Source of the DNA: Euryarchaeota archaeon UBA130
GTDB taxonomy: Archaea; Thermoplasmatota; Poseidoniia; Poseidoniales; Thalassarchaeaceae
Assembly: GCA_002505775.1 (NCBI GenBank)
Contig: DAVY01000015.1
Location: forward strand, 62,475-85,977
DNA length: 23,503 bases
Direction: 5' to 3'
The notes below the pieces were generated by a model, which had not been told where the DNA came from, searched no databases, and saw nothing but the letters and a program-made list of their open reading frames with translations. Position 1 is the stretch's first letter. Each line of letters opens with the position of its first letter. This document shows positions 14,645-22,978 of this stretch, piece after piece. Both the position numbers and the translations under genes were made by a program.

Positions 14645-15949
14645 CTAATCTTCCCTACAGACCACAAACATAGTGTAATTCCCCGTATCTCTGGACAGCT
14701 CGATATCAACCATAAAGGAACGAGAACCGTCAATCTCTCTCATTGCCTTGTGAAGTCTTCTCTGGAGTTTTGGATGCATATCCGGGTCTAGAGAGCACCT
14801 CAAGGTCACACTACCTATCTCCAGCCTTGCGAGAGATGATGCAATCTGAGAGATTGTGTGATTTTCGGGCGGTGAAAGTCTGTGTTGTACCACCTGGCCG
14901 GTAGAAACTACGAAGCCTCTGACATCATCGTCTCCGTTGATTGGCTCCGTGTGTATCAATAACGGTCTTCTTCCCTCGGTCCTTATCCAGGAGTATCCAG
15001 CTCCATCAGGAATAGCCTTTGAAATCCACTCATCTTGTAAACCACTCTCCAGTACTACCGGATCTACAATGGTGATCCAAGACTCGAATGGTGGAGGATC
15101 TACTAGGCTAATGGCCCGTACTTCACCCCCATCTCCCTCGATCGAGGCCATTATCTTCTTCGTCCCCATTCTAATGCATCTTCTAGCTTCATTGGAAGAA
15201 AGGGAACCTATCCACAATGACAGTCTGTCTACTCTTCCCCCTCCTCTGCTCATCCACTCCCAAGTCCTTCCACATCCGGGAAACAACCTCTCCACAGTTT
15301 CATCAATCATAGATCTCTGTCCGATATCCAATCTAGGGGACAAGTCTAGGATTATGCAGGGCCCTCTAGGACCGAGCTCCAGATATTGCTTCCAGGATGA
15401 TAATACAGACTCAATAGGTGGCTCCATCTCGTCTATGTGATGTTTCTGTGCGTCCCGGGGCCTCGCGGGATCAAGGTGAAGCATTGCTACTGGCGGATGC
15501 GCCCTTGTTCCCGACTCTCTGAGACTCGACCAAAACTCATTCATCACCCCCACTGAATCAGTACTATCCCCGATTACCACTCTGTCCATGGATCTCTGAA
15601 TATCATCCTTTCCGGCCGCTGAAAACATGTTTGCAGCACATAAAACAGCCACATTCCCATCTATTTCCACCCCAAGGGAAGGCCTTTTCAAAATATTTGA
15701 ATAAGCAATCAATTGCAAGCCTGAACCTACAGCTGCATCTAGGATTATACCGGGCCCTAAAGATCCTGGATCGATCTGACCTGCACGAGCTAGAGCAACT
15801 CCCCAAGGTGTAGAAAGCCTACGCATCTGCTCAGTTAGATGGAACGCGGGCTCTCCCTTTCTACCTGGTTTTCTCTCAACCCGTTTCCCCGCTTCCCTTG
15901 ATACAGATTCAGACGGTTTCACAGATACATGAGAATTTTCTTCAGACAT
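14645..15949 (-). CDS. Class I SAM-dependent methyltransferase, PG_1098 / THUMP-like family
   Basis: A 434-residue protein with a Rossmann-type SAM site: IILDAAVGSGLQLIAYS at 68-84 (motif I), SLGVEID at 91-97 (motif II), and MLHLDPARPRD at 156-166. The DPAR motif followed by a PCIILDLSPRLD strand resembles the PG_1098-type methyltransferases that carry a degenerate THUMP-like C-terminal domain; the substrate is probably RNA (inference). The N-terminal 35 residues are charged and likely disordered. ATG 15949 has GAGGAAGG upstream. It follows the FKBP-like gene by 17 bases and precedes uS13 by 96 bases on the same strand. A role in rRNA or tRNA modification would fit that context. Confidence 0.7.
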   Translation of the reverse strand: MSEENSHVSVKPSESVSREAGKRVERKPGRKGEPAFHLTEQMRRLSTPWGVALARAGQIDPGSLGPGIILDAAVGSGLQLIAYSNILKRPSLGVEIDGNVAVLCAANMFSAAGKDDIQRSMDRVVIGDSTDSVGVMNEFWSSLRESGTRAHPPVAMLHLDPARPRDAQKHHIDEMEPPIESVLSSWKQYLELGPRGPCIILDLSPRLDIGQRSMIDETVERLFPGCGRTWEWMSRGGGRVDRLSLWIGSLSSNEARRCIRMGTKKIMASIEGDGGEVRAISLVDPPPFESWITIVDPVVLESGLQDEWISKAIPDGAGYSWIRTEGRRPLLIHTEPINGDDDVRGFVVSTGQVVQHRLSPPENHTISQIASSLARLEIGSVTLRCSLDPDMHPKLQRRLHKAMREIDGSRSFMVDIELSRDTGNYTMFVVCRED

Positions 15950-15966
15950 TTTCCAACCTTCCTCAT

Positions 15967-16953
15967 TTATCCTGAGATTGGGGCCCTTTCTAGATCAATC
16001 TCAAACCTGAGCCAAACATCTTGTAGCTCATGATCATCACTGTTACCGTAAGCTATTGCTGGGGGGAGGAGAGTTATGTGTTTAGTCCCAGTCTCCACTC
16101 CAGGTATCAAACCTCTGTCATCATCAATATCCAAGCCAATAGCGGACCAACCAAAACCCTCTATTGACCACCAAGGATCTCCAGCATTTTCGGTCCAAGT
16201 TCCGCTGTCAAGCTCCTCTCCTGTGTCAGCGTTCCAAACAGTATACTCGACCTCGACTCTATCCCCCTCCTCAATGTGAAGAGATCTTGCATCAGTCCCC
16301 TGGAATATGCTCACATCGAGCCTGACCTCAGCAGCCATAAGTGACACATGAGATGCAATTATTGATATCTCCCCCTCGGTGATGTCTTCAGTCAACTCTA
16401 TTTCTAGGATTACTGCATCATTACCCGATATCTCGTTGATGAGATACTGTGTGTCTCCGGAGGCCGAGAATAGAACATCAGGCCCCCCAATCTCTAGGAG
16501 TAGATCTAGAGTTTGATTTCCTCTATTGTAGACTACAACTGAGGCCCTATCTCCTTGACCTTGGTGCTCCCAGTCACATCTCAACTCTCCAGGATAGAGG
16601 AAAACCTCGTCCTGAGTGGACAGATTCTCAGGCCATGTCCAATCCCCCTCCCTTGAGTCACATGTGTCAAACAACAGGTCAACTTCCCAAGACCATCTAC
16701 CATCCATCTCAATCATTGACTCGTCCACAGATTCGAAAGACTCTTCCAACTTATCCAAGAAACCAACTGCCGAGAAACCTATCCAGACAGATGATATCAG
16801 GATTAGCAATACCGTGGATATTGAAAGTAGTATTGAGGCCCTTGGAACAGCCATCTCGTTGATGCCTAGTGGGACAGGAGGGTGCTCGACTTCGTCGGGC
16901 GTATCCGATATCCACGATCGCGTCACAATACTTTTGCCGCCCCCAACCGCCAT
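15967..16953 (-). CDS. Membrane-anchored FKBP-like peptidyl-prolyl isomerase domain protein
   Basis: A 328-residue protein with a short N-terminal cytosolic segment and one membrane helix at about 38-63 (SILLSISTVLLILISSVWIGFSAVGF). The extracytoplasmic part has a beta-rich central region (about 120-225) and a C-terminal FKBP-like domain: GDRVEVEYTVWNADTGEELDSG, a central GLIPGVETGTKHITLLPP, and AIAYGNSDDHELQDVWLRFEIDLE. These match the FKBP/SlyD core strands; whether the isomerase pocket is intact is uncertain. ATG 16953 is taken over an in-frame TTG just upstream. No strong ribosome site is seen. It lies 45 bases downstream of the giant membrane protein gene, with the methyltransferase 17 bases further on, suggesting one transcript. 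A role in folding exported or cell-surface proteins is inferred. Confidence 0.75.
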   Translation of the reverse strand: MAVGGGKSIVTRSWISDTPDEVEHPPVPLGINEMAVPRASILLSISTVLLILISSVWIGFSAVGFLDKLEESFESVDESMIEMDGRWSWEVDLLFDTCDSREGDWTWPENLSTQDEVFLYPGELRCDWEHQGQGDRASVVVYNRGNQTLDLLLEIGGPDVLFSASGDTQYLINEISGNDAVILEIELTEDITEGEISIIASHVSLMAAEVRLDVSIFQGTDARSLHIEEGDRVEVEYTVWNADTGEELDSGTWTENAGDPWWSIEGFGWSAIGLDIDDDRGLIPGVETGTKHITLLPPAIAYGNSDDHELQDVWLRFEIDLERAPISG

Positions 16954-16998
16954 CAAGGTTGGCCCACTTTGTTCTCATTCGCTTGGATTTACAGACTA

Positions 16999-19900
16999 TC
17001 AGTTCACAGCCAGACTATCCTCATTCCTCAGTCCCAGCCAAGAAATTATGCCAAGCTCTATCGCAATTATTGCAAGACCTAACAAGAATATATGCGGCTG
17101 GAAAAGTATACTGCCATAGAAGGCAAGAGAGCAAATGATTGCGATAATTAAGTCAATGAGGCCGAATGCCCTGAGGGACTTTCTTAATTGGAGTATCCCA
17201 ACTACCCATATCGAAGTAGATAACAAAATCAGCAAAATTGGAATTATGAATGCCATTCCGGAATAAATTGGCCCAACTATTAGGAGAATATGAGCATGTG
17301 TCGCGAGCATTCCGGACCATCTATCGCCTCCAACCAATAGAGTACTTGCTAACATCACCAGTAGAATCATGCCCATGGCAATGTAGACCTCTCCGACAAC
17401 TCCTGAAATGCCATCAACCCAATTTCCGACTGAAACCACGCTCATTGCCATTCCTAATATTGCCATACCAACAGCAGTCGGCTCCTTCTTCTTCAACCCA
17501 TAATTTATTGTGAATAGTATGGCTAAAATCCCTGCTACTCCCGTAGATAACAGAGTCACGGATAAAACCCTAACTCCAGTTGCAGTTCCCTTCTCTGGAA
17601 TCCTCCTCTTTTTTGCCCTCATCTCCCCGATCCAATAGCTAATCAGTACTGCGAATGTAAGGCACAGTTCCAGTCCGAGAAGGGGAATATCCCATACTAA
17701 AGAATCACCTGAGAATGGATCGATGCTAAGTGGCCATGGTAATGATTCGTACAATATGACTCCGAGAAACCTGTCCACCAACAAGGAATAGATGAACCAA
17801 TCAACAGCGATCGGAATCCTGTCAAGCATGTTGTCTTGTTGATATAAAGAAATCAGACAAAGCTCCAATATCAATATCGTAAGTACGCCCATACTAGACA
17901 GATCAGTGTTACTGGACCCGGGCCCCATGAGGGAGGAAATATGCATCGAAACCAGTCCAAAAATAGCAATTGCTATCGGCATCTCCATTCCCAGTATATG
18001 CGGTAAATCCAGCTCTAATTGTCTAGTTCTGAATCTTGCTATCCCAATTAGGATTGTGACAAAAACTCCAACCGCGAGAAGCAATGTGGGATTTTGTCCC
18101 GAAGTCAGTCCCAATACTATCCCAGAAACAAAGACCAGAATCATCACTGCAATGACTATGACCGGCTTGTGAGATATGTCAGATGTGTATAGCTCCTCAG
18201 TATCATCTGTCTGGCTCTGCTCCCGACTCTTCTTCCTGGTAGCCAGCATCTCGGCCTCCCTAGCGTCGAATGTCGACAATTCTGTTGCCCTACTCTCAAA
18301 TTGTGCCTTCTTTAACGCCAGACTCCTTCTTTCCTCCAACTTTGCCACAGTCTGTAATTCCCTTCTCAACTCCCCCCTGGCAACGAGCCAGACTGTGGCT
18401 ATCATGAACATCGAAACAGACATCATCAGGTAAGCTAAGTCGCCACTGACATAAGTCACTGCTATGCAAATAGACATAAGCCACAGGGATGAAAGTGCTG
18501 GTTTGAGCAATTCATCGGTAGATCCGGATTTAGGCAAATAGATTGAAAGTAGTACTCCAGTGCAGGTCAGAGCTACGATCGAAGAATCTAGAGATGTGAG
18601 GGATGAATAATCTTGCAGGTTTACCGAAATCTCTCGCTCAGGAATCATAAGTAGCAGTATTGCTCCCATTGACCCCATAGAAACTGTGAACAGCTCTTGT
18701 CCTTCTTTTGCGATCAGTAGAATTACTACCAGAACTGTACACACGAATAAAGAGACATACTCACCCATACCATGTCTCCATTGAATCGCGATACCAGATA
18801 GGATGATCGTGCCAATCATTATTTCCAGATTACCAACCCTGACTCCCCTAACGTGTGCCAATGTATGCATCCCCCACAAGGCCCCGGTAACCATTAGGAG
18901 AGTTAGTGATGTAAATCCTCCAAATTGGGCTAAAAACAAGATTGAAACCATCGGTAGCCACAAGCCGAGACTCCATAACTGCAAACCTCCGGAGTCTCTT
19001 ATTGAGGCTGAAATCTCAGAAATACCAAGAAACTTAGAGGCTAAGTTCACATCAGTTTTACCCATTCTCTCATTGACCAGAACCAACATTACCGAGCAGA
19101 CCAACAGATAGATCGCTAAAGGTTCAGGAGCCATTTCAATAATGCTCCCGGGATCATTAAAGTCATTAGAAATCAGGATTGTCCTAACAGCTTCCTGCAC
19201 AAATTGCTCAATAATTATCCACGTCCATGGAAGAAGGACCGTCACCCCCGCTAGTGATGGAGATTTCCTCTTTATAGCCAGAGCTCCACTGCCGATGTGA
19301 AGTATGGATAACATGCCCAGAAGTAGGACACCCCCATCTCCCCCCGAATCGACTGACTCAGCGGGAACTAGGATTATCAGTAAGCTTAGTACTGCCACAA
19401 CGCCCATCCAGAGTACCCTGTCAGTAACGCTATCCTGATCTCTGAGTATTACTGCTCCAACAGTCGCGGATCCCAGAATAGTGAATATAGAATACTCTGA
19501 GAGATTATAGGAAGCGGAAAATGGCTGTCCATATAATAGGAAAATTAGTAGAGCAATTGATACAATTGAGAGGGGGTACAATACCCTCTCAAAAGAAACC
19601 CCCCTGACAACAAGGTAAGAACCGGAGAAAGCTCCTGCCAATACGGTTACTAGTCCAAGAGCATACCCCAAGTCTCCTCTGTTTGCCGCCACAGCAAGTA
19701 GTGCTCCCATCAAACCCATGGATACTGAGACGCCCCAGAGACCCGGTCTTCCTAGACCAAGTACCTTCATTCCCTTCGAGAACCAGTTATCTTCCTTCGC
19801 GAAGCGCGTGGCCATAGACGCGTTTAATGCAGTAATTCCCATCAATAGTACGAACAAAAGTAGAGGCTTATCTAATGCCATCACCCTAAGCTCCCCGATC

Positions 19901-20706
19901 TCAAATCCATCGGTAGTAGCGTGCATACCTATCCAAAGATTCGAGGACGCTATTCCAAGAGCAGCTAGGTTCCCAGATTTCCTGTGAATCGCTAGACTAT
20001 GCACTAGTATGGTAGAGATAAGAATCATCAGAGCTACCCCTTCTTGCCCGAACAGAGAGCCTGCAGTAGAACCGACTGCGAGAAGAACCAATGTAGATTG
20101 AGCGGCTATCGCATCATGCTCATATCTGTAAGAGGCCGCTATATTGATGCAAACTATGACAATTAGCAGAGCCCCTAGCCCCTCCACACTCACAAATCCC
20201 CACCTCTGTAACTCCACGGACAATCCGTAAAGTACCTTCATGGAGATTATGACCCATGTTATCCCCAGGACCCTTAATCTATTGTCACTCGACCATCGTT
20301 CCCCAAGAAAGAAGCCCAGCCCTGCTAGAAAAATCAGTGAAACGGTTGCCAGTATCGGCTCGAATACGAAGCCAATCTGAATTCCTATGGCACTGTAAAC
20401 AAGAATCATTGTACCCATGAGGATCCAATTGATTCCCCTCTCGCCATCTGTCGCTAAATCAGTCACTATATCTGATTCGGGGGCCGTTTTTACAGTTCCA
20501 TCTCTTTGAATTTCCCCTTTTCCCTTCTTGTTGGAAAATGGGTCAACGATGTCTCCCAGGGCCTCATCCTCCTCATGATGATTATCAATCTCCACATCTT
20601 TTTCCCCGAATATGGATGAATCGACGATATCCCCGATATCCAATTTGTCACTAATCCTGAATGCCCTCTCTCGGATGACCTCGTCTTCCGAAGCCTCATC
20701 CACCAT
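16999..20706 (-). CDS. Giant polytopic membrane protein of unknown function (1235 residues)
   Basis: No family is recognised. The N-terminal 90 residues are acidic and hydrophilic (runs such as HHEEDEALGDIVD). From residue 91 to about 770 a near-continuous series of hydrophobic helices of about 20 residues follows. A charged, partly coiled-coil cytosolic insert (about 770-845; ELRRELQTVAKLEERRSLALKKAQ, then KKSREQSQTDDTEEL) separates this from a second series of helices reaching the C terminus. I estimate around 30 or more membrane segments. No transport signature, glycosyltransferase motif, ATP-binding site or metal-binding cluster stands out. ATG 20706 has only a weak TATA-like TCATTAT about 28 bases upstream. 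The gene leads a same-strand run through FKBP and the methyltransferase. A scaffold, lipid-modifying or envelope role is speculation. Confidence 0.8.
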   Translation of the reverse strand: MVDEASEDEVIRERAFRISDKLDIGDIVDSSIFGEKDVEIDNHHEEDEALGDIVDPFSNKKGKGEIQRDGTVKTAPESDIVTDLATDGERGINWILMGTMILVYSAIGIQIGFVFEPILATVSLIFLAGLGFFLGERWSSDNRLRVLGITWVIISMKVLYGLSVELQRWGFVSVEGLGALLIVIVCINIAASYRYEHDAIAAQSTLVLLAVGSTAGSLFGQEGVALMILISTILVHSLAIHRKSGNLAALGIASSNLWIGMHATTDGFEIGELRVMALDKPLLLFVLLMGITALNASMATRFAKEDNWFSKGMKVLGLGRPGLWGVSVSMGLMGALLAVAANRGDLGYALGLVTVLAGAFSGSYLVVRGVSFERVLYPLSIVSIALLIFLLYGQPFSASYNLSEYSIFTILGSATVGAVILRDQDSVTDRVLWMGVVAVLSLLIILVPAESVDSGGDGGVLLLGMLSILHIGSGALAIKRKSPSLAGVTVLLPWTWIIIEQFVQEAVRTILISNDFNDPGSIIEMAPEPLAIYLLVCSVMLVLVNERMGKTDVNLASKFLGISEISASIRDSGGLQLWSLGLWLPMVSILFLAQFGGFTSLTLLMVTGALWGMHTLAHVRGVRVGNLEIMIGTIILSGIAIQWRHGMGEYVSLFVCTVLVVILLIAKEGQELFTVSMGSMGAILLLMIPEREISVNLQDYSSLTSLDSSIVALTCTGVLLSIYLPKSGSTDELLKPALSSLWLMSICIAVTYVSGDLAYLMMSVSMFMIATVWLVARGELRRELQTVAKLEERRSLALKKAQFESRATELSTFDAREAEMLATRKKSREQSQTDDTEELYTSDISHKPVIVIAVMILVFVSGIVLGLTSGQNPTLLLAVGVFVTILIGIARFRTRQLELDLPHILGMEMPIAIAIFGLVSMHISSLMGPGSSNTDLSSMGVLTILILELCLISLYQQDNMLDRIPIAVDWFIYSLLVDRFLGVILYESLPWPLSIDPFSGDSLVWDIPLLGLELCLTFAVLISYWIGEMRAKKRRIPEKGTATGVRVLSVTLLSTGVAGILAILFTINYGLKKKEPTAVGMAILGMAMSVVSVGNWVDGISGVVGEVYIAMGMILLVMLASTLLVGGDRWSGMLATHAHILLIVGPIYSGMAFIIPILLILLSTSIWVVGILQLRKSLRAFGLIDLIIAIICSLAFYGSILFQPHIFLLGLAIIAIELGIISWLGLRNEDSLAVN

Positions 20707-20825
20707 CGTGTAGCGTAGAGCGTACGAGGGATAATGACATCCCCGGTCAACTAATCTAAACAGCGGTTAGTTTCTGTTTCTCCAACCTCCGCAACCCTTG
20801 AAGGTGAATGTACTAGTCGACAGCC
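20707..20825. promoter_or_regulatory. Divergent intergenic region between the giant membrane protein and pckA
   Basis: This 119-base region holds both start regions. On the minus strand TCATTAT (20731-20737) is a weak TATA candidate for the membrane protein gene. On the plus strand no convincing TATA box or ribosome site precedes ATG 20826; AAGGTGA at 20801-20807 is too far away (18 bases) to be a usual Shine-Dalgarno. No repeats or RNA gene seen. Confidence 0.3.
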
Positions 20826-22448
20826 ATGGGGGACCGAACGTTTTCGGACTCCAGCCCCATGGCAAACTCTCCTTTGTCGGAGCATGGGCTCGAAGTTACC
20901 GGGAATGTGCATTGGAATCTGGGATGGGAAGAATTGCATGAAATGGCCGTTTCCAGGAAGGAGGCCAAATATACGTCTCATGGTGTTTTATTGGCGACCA
21001 CGGGGGAGAGGACGGGGAGGTCCCCCAATGACCGCTTCATTGTCAAAGAACCAGGTCTCGCTGATGAGGTCTGGTGGGGACAAGTAAACAGGCCGATTTC
21101 TCCTGAAAAATTCGAGCGCCTGTTGGATAAGACTAGGAAACACCTCAACGAAGCAAGCGACCTTTTTGTGAAGGATGCCTTCTGTGGAGCTGATCCTGAG
21201 CATACTATGCCCGTCAGACTGGTCACTGAGAAAGCATGGCACGCCGCTTTCATGCACAACATGTTCGTCAGAGCATCAGAAGAGGACCTGCGCGGTCATG
21301 TCCCAGAGTATACAATACTTCACGCCCCCAACCTCAGGGCAATCCCAAACCAGGACGGAACAAATTCCGGCGTCTTCGTCGTACTCTCATTGGATAGGGG
21401 ATTGGTGATAATCGGTGGGACCCACTACGCGGGAGAAATAAAGAAGGCCATTTTCACCATAATGAACCACATTTTACCAGCCAAGGGTCTACTGCCCATG
21501 CACTGCTCTGCAAATACCGATGGAACAAACTCAGCGTTGTTTTTTGGATTGTCTGGGACTGGAAAAACTACTCTCTCTGCAGATCCTGAGAGGGCTTTGG
21601 TAGGGGATGATGAACATGGATGGTCTGAAGAGGGAGTGTTCAACTTCGAGGGAGGATGCTACGCCAAGCTAATCAATCTATCAAAGAAAGACGAGCCCGC
21701 TATCTTTGCCACCACGAGGATGAGGGGCACAATCTTAGAAAACGTGGTCCTGAATGCCGATGGGACTCCGGACTTCACAAATGACTCTCTTACACAGAAT
21801 ACTAGGGGGTCCTATCCTATAGAATCAATCGAAAATAGGACATCCAACTCTATGGCAGGAAACCCAAAAAATGTTGTTTTCCTGACTTGTGACGCTTTCG
21901 GAGTACTTCCTCCACTTTCCAGACTTACCCCCGAGCAAGCGGCATATCACTTCATCTCCGGATACACGGCAAAGGTTGCCGGAACTGAGATTGGGATTAC
22001 TGAACCACAGGCCACTTTCTCAACCTGCTTTGGAGCTCCATTTATGCCTAGACATCCTTCAATCTATGCTAATCTCCTGTCAGATAAGATTAGGGATAAC
22101 GATGCAAAGTGCTGGCTCATTAACACGGGGTGGGTTGCAGGAGGATATGGGGAAAGTAGTAGAATCAAAATCAAGTGGACGAGAGCGCTTCTCAATGCCG
22201 CATTGAAGGGAGATCTGGATGATGTTGTTTTCGTCAAAGACCGGAGATTCGGATTCTCTGTACCAACCACATGCGAGGGAGTCCCAGACAGCATCCTTCA
22301 ACCCAGAGAAACTTGGAACGACAAGAAGAAGTTCGATAATGTTGCAGACCTCCTAGCTCGCATGTTCATAGAGAATTTCGAGCAGTATAAAGAAGGAGTT
22401 AGTGACGAGGTTATGTCATCTTCTCCAATCGTATTGGGCAGTCAGTAA
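20826..22448 (+). CDS. pckA: Phosphoenolpyruvate carboxykinase (ATP)
   Basis: Converts oxaloacetate and ATP to phosphoenolpyruvate, CO2 and ADP, the entry step of gluconeogenesis; cytosolic, 540 residues, the usual family length. Visible motifs: TGERTGRSPNDRF at 59-71 (substrate binding), GTHYAGEIKKAIFTIMNH, the P-loop GLSGTGKTT at 241-249, the metal-binding GDDEHGW at 260-266, FEGGCYAK, and ENRTSNSMAGNPKNVVFLTCDAFGVLPPLSRL. These identify the ATP-dependent class rather than the GTP class. ATG 20826 is used; an in-frame ATG at 20859 (MANSPLSEHG) is possible because the first 11 residues are not conserved. It converges on the NikR-like gene with a shared hairpin between the two ends. Confidence 0.95.
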   Translation: MGDRTFSDSSPMANSPLSEHGLEVTGNVHWNLGWEELHEMAVSRKEAKYTSHGVLLATTGERTGRSPNDRFIVKEPGLADEVWWGQVNRPISPEKFERLLDKTRKHLNEASDLFVKDAFCGADPEHTMPVRLVTEKAWHAAFMHNMFVRASEEDLRGHVPEYTILHAPNLRAIPNQDGTNSGVFVVLSLDRGLVIIGGTHYAGEIKKAIFTIMNHILPAKGLLPMHCSANTDGTNSALFFGLSGTGKTTLSADPERALVGDDEHGWSEEGVFNFEGGCYAKLINLSKKDEPAIFATTRMRGTILENVVLNADGTPDFTNDSLTQNTRGSYPIESIENRTSNSMAGNPKNVVFLTCDAFGVLPPLSRLTPEQAAYHFISGYTAKVAGTEIGITEPQATFSTCFGAPFMPRHPSIYANLLSDKIRDNDAKCWLINTGWVAGGYGESSRIKIKWTRALLNAALKGDLDDVVFVKDRRFGFSVPTTCEGVPDSILQPRETWNDKKKFDNVADLLARMFIENFEQYKEGVSDEVMSSSPIVLGSQ

Positions 22449-22463
22449 ATGCTCTTACTGACT
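22440..22463. terminator. Inverted repeat spanning both stop codons of convergent pckA and the NikR-like gene
   Basis: Perfect 9-bp arms AGTCAGTAA and TTACTGACT are separated by six bases. The pckA stop TAA (22446-22448) lies wholly in the left arm and the opposing gene's TAG (complement of 22462-22464) straddles the end of the right arm. The symmetric hairpin could end or protect transcripts from both sides. No T-run follows on either strand, so an mRNA-end stabiliser is as likely as a terminator. Confidence 0.5.
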
Positions 22464-22890
22464 AACAGCAGCCCTCTTCCTTCATCGGCGCGCTGGTGAA
22501 TGATACCTTGTCTACGTTCGGAGTATTCTGCAGTTGCCCATACACAGACCTGACATGCGCTGCGGTCCCCTTGACATGAACCACATCAACACATGAGTGG
22601 CAGGAATGTCCAAGCCTGCTACTGTGATGATACGCGGCAACCTCGATGGAGTCAGTCCGACTCACCATCAGCCTCTGTTCAGTCCTCTCCTGGTAATGCA
22701 CTATGATATGCCCCTCGACGACTTGGTCATCGTCCATATTCATCAGATCACCCCTCTGTTGAATCTCTGCGAAGTACATCGATGCATCCCTAAGGAAGCG
22801 ACTCCGGTTCGTGTAACCGGACTTTTCTATCAGAGTTTCAAATGACTCAGCAAATTCCCTATCCGCACTGAACGAAATTATTCTACTCAT
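22462..22890 (-). CDS. NikR-like metal-responsive ribbon-helix-helix regulator
   Basis: A 142-residue transcription factor. The N-terminal 45 residues are a ribbon-helix-helix DNA-binding domain (RIISFSADREFAESFETLIEKSGYTNRSRFLRDA). The C-terminal part follows the NikR ACT-like fold (EGHIIVHYQER..QRLMVSR, then VDVVHVKGTAAHVRSVYGQLQNTPNVDKVSFTSA). The metal-site region reads HH followed by LGHSCHSC, and the chain ends EEGCC. The cysteine eight residues before the KG turn matches the NikR metal cysteine, but the H-x-H-x5-C pattern of nickel NikR is not kept. A different metal, perhaps zinc, is therefore likely (inference). It is divergent from a ZnuA-like gene and shares a dyad operator with it, so autoregulation and control of metal uptake are expected. 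Confidence 0.82.
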   Translation of the reverse strand: MSRIISFSADREFAESFETLIEKSGYTNRSRFLRDASMYFAEIQQRGDLMNMDDDQVVEGHIIVHYQERTEQRLMVSRTDSIEVAAYHHSSRLGHSCHSCVDVVHVKGTAAHVRSVYGQLQNTPNVDKVSFTSAPMKEEGCC

Positions 22891-22911
22891 ATATCCCCGA
22901 ATAAATCCTCA

Positions 22912-22943
22912 CTAATAATAATTTGTAATTTCCTAATTATTAG
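22912..22943. promoter_or_regulatory. NikR-type operator: 8-bp perfect dyad with 16-bp spacer
   Basis: CTAATAAT (22912-22919) and its exact complement ATTATTAG (22936-22943) are separated by 16 bases. E. coli NikR binds GTATGA-N16-TCATAC, so the spacing is the same although the half-site sequence differs. The left half, read on the minus strand, is centred about 26 bases before the regulator ATG and would coincide with its TATA box. The right half ends 6 bases before the transporter TATA box. Binding could therefore block both promoters. Confidence 0.65.
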
Positions 22944-22949
22944 ATTCTG

Positions 22950-22958
22950 TTAAATATG
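22950..22958 (+). promoter_or_regulatory. TATA box of the ZnuA-like gene
   Basis: TTAAATATG is centred about 25 bases upstream of ATG 22979, the spacing for a leaderless archaeal transcript. It lies just downstream of the dyad operator, so a bound regulator would cover the BRE/TBP-TFB site. Confidence 0.55.
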
Positions 22959-22978
22959 TATTATCTACCCGAGACACC

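Noticed and set aside
14937..15440. 167-codon plus-strand open frame inside the methyltransferase gene
   Set aside because: It is fully antisense to a gene with clear SAM-binding motifs, and its product is Ser/Pro/Ile-rich with no recognisable domain.
16616..17119. 167-codon plus-strand open frame across the FKBP-like and giant membrane protein genes
   Set aside because: It lies opposite two convincing minus-strand genes and its translation is low-complexity Ser-rich; an antisense shadow.
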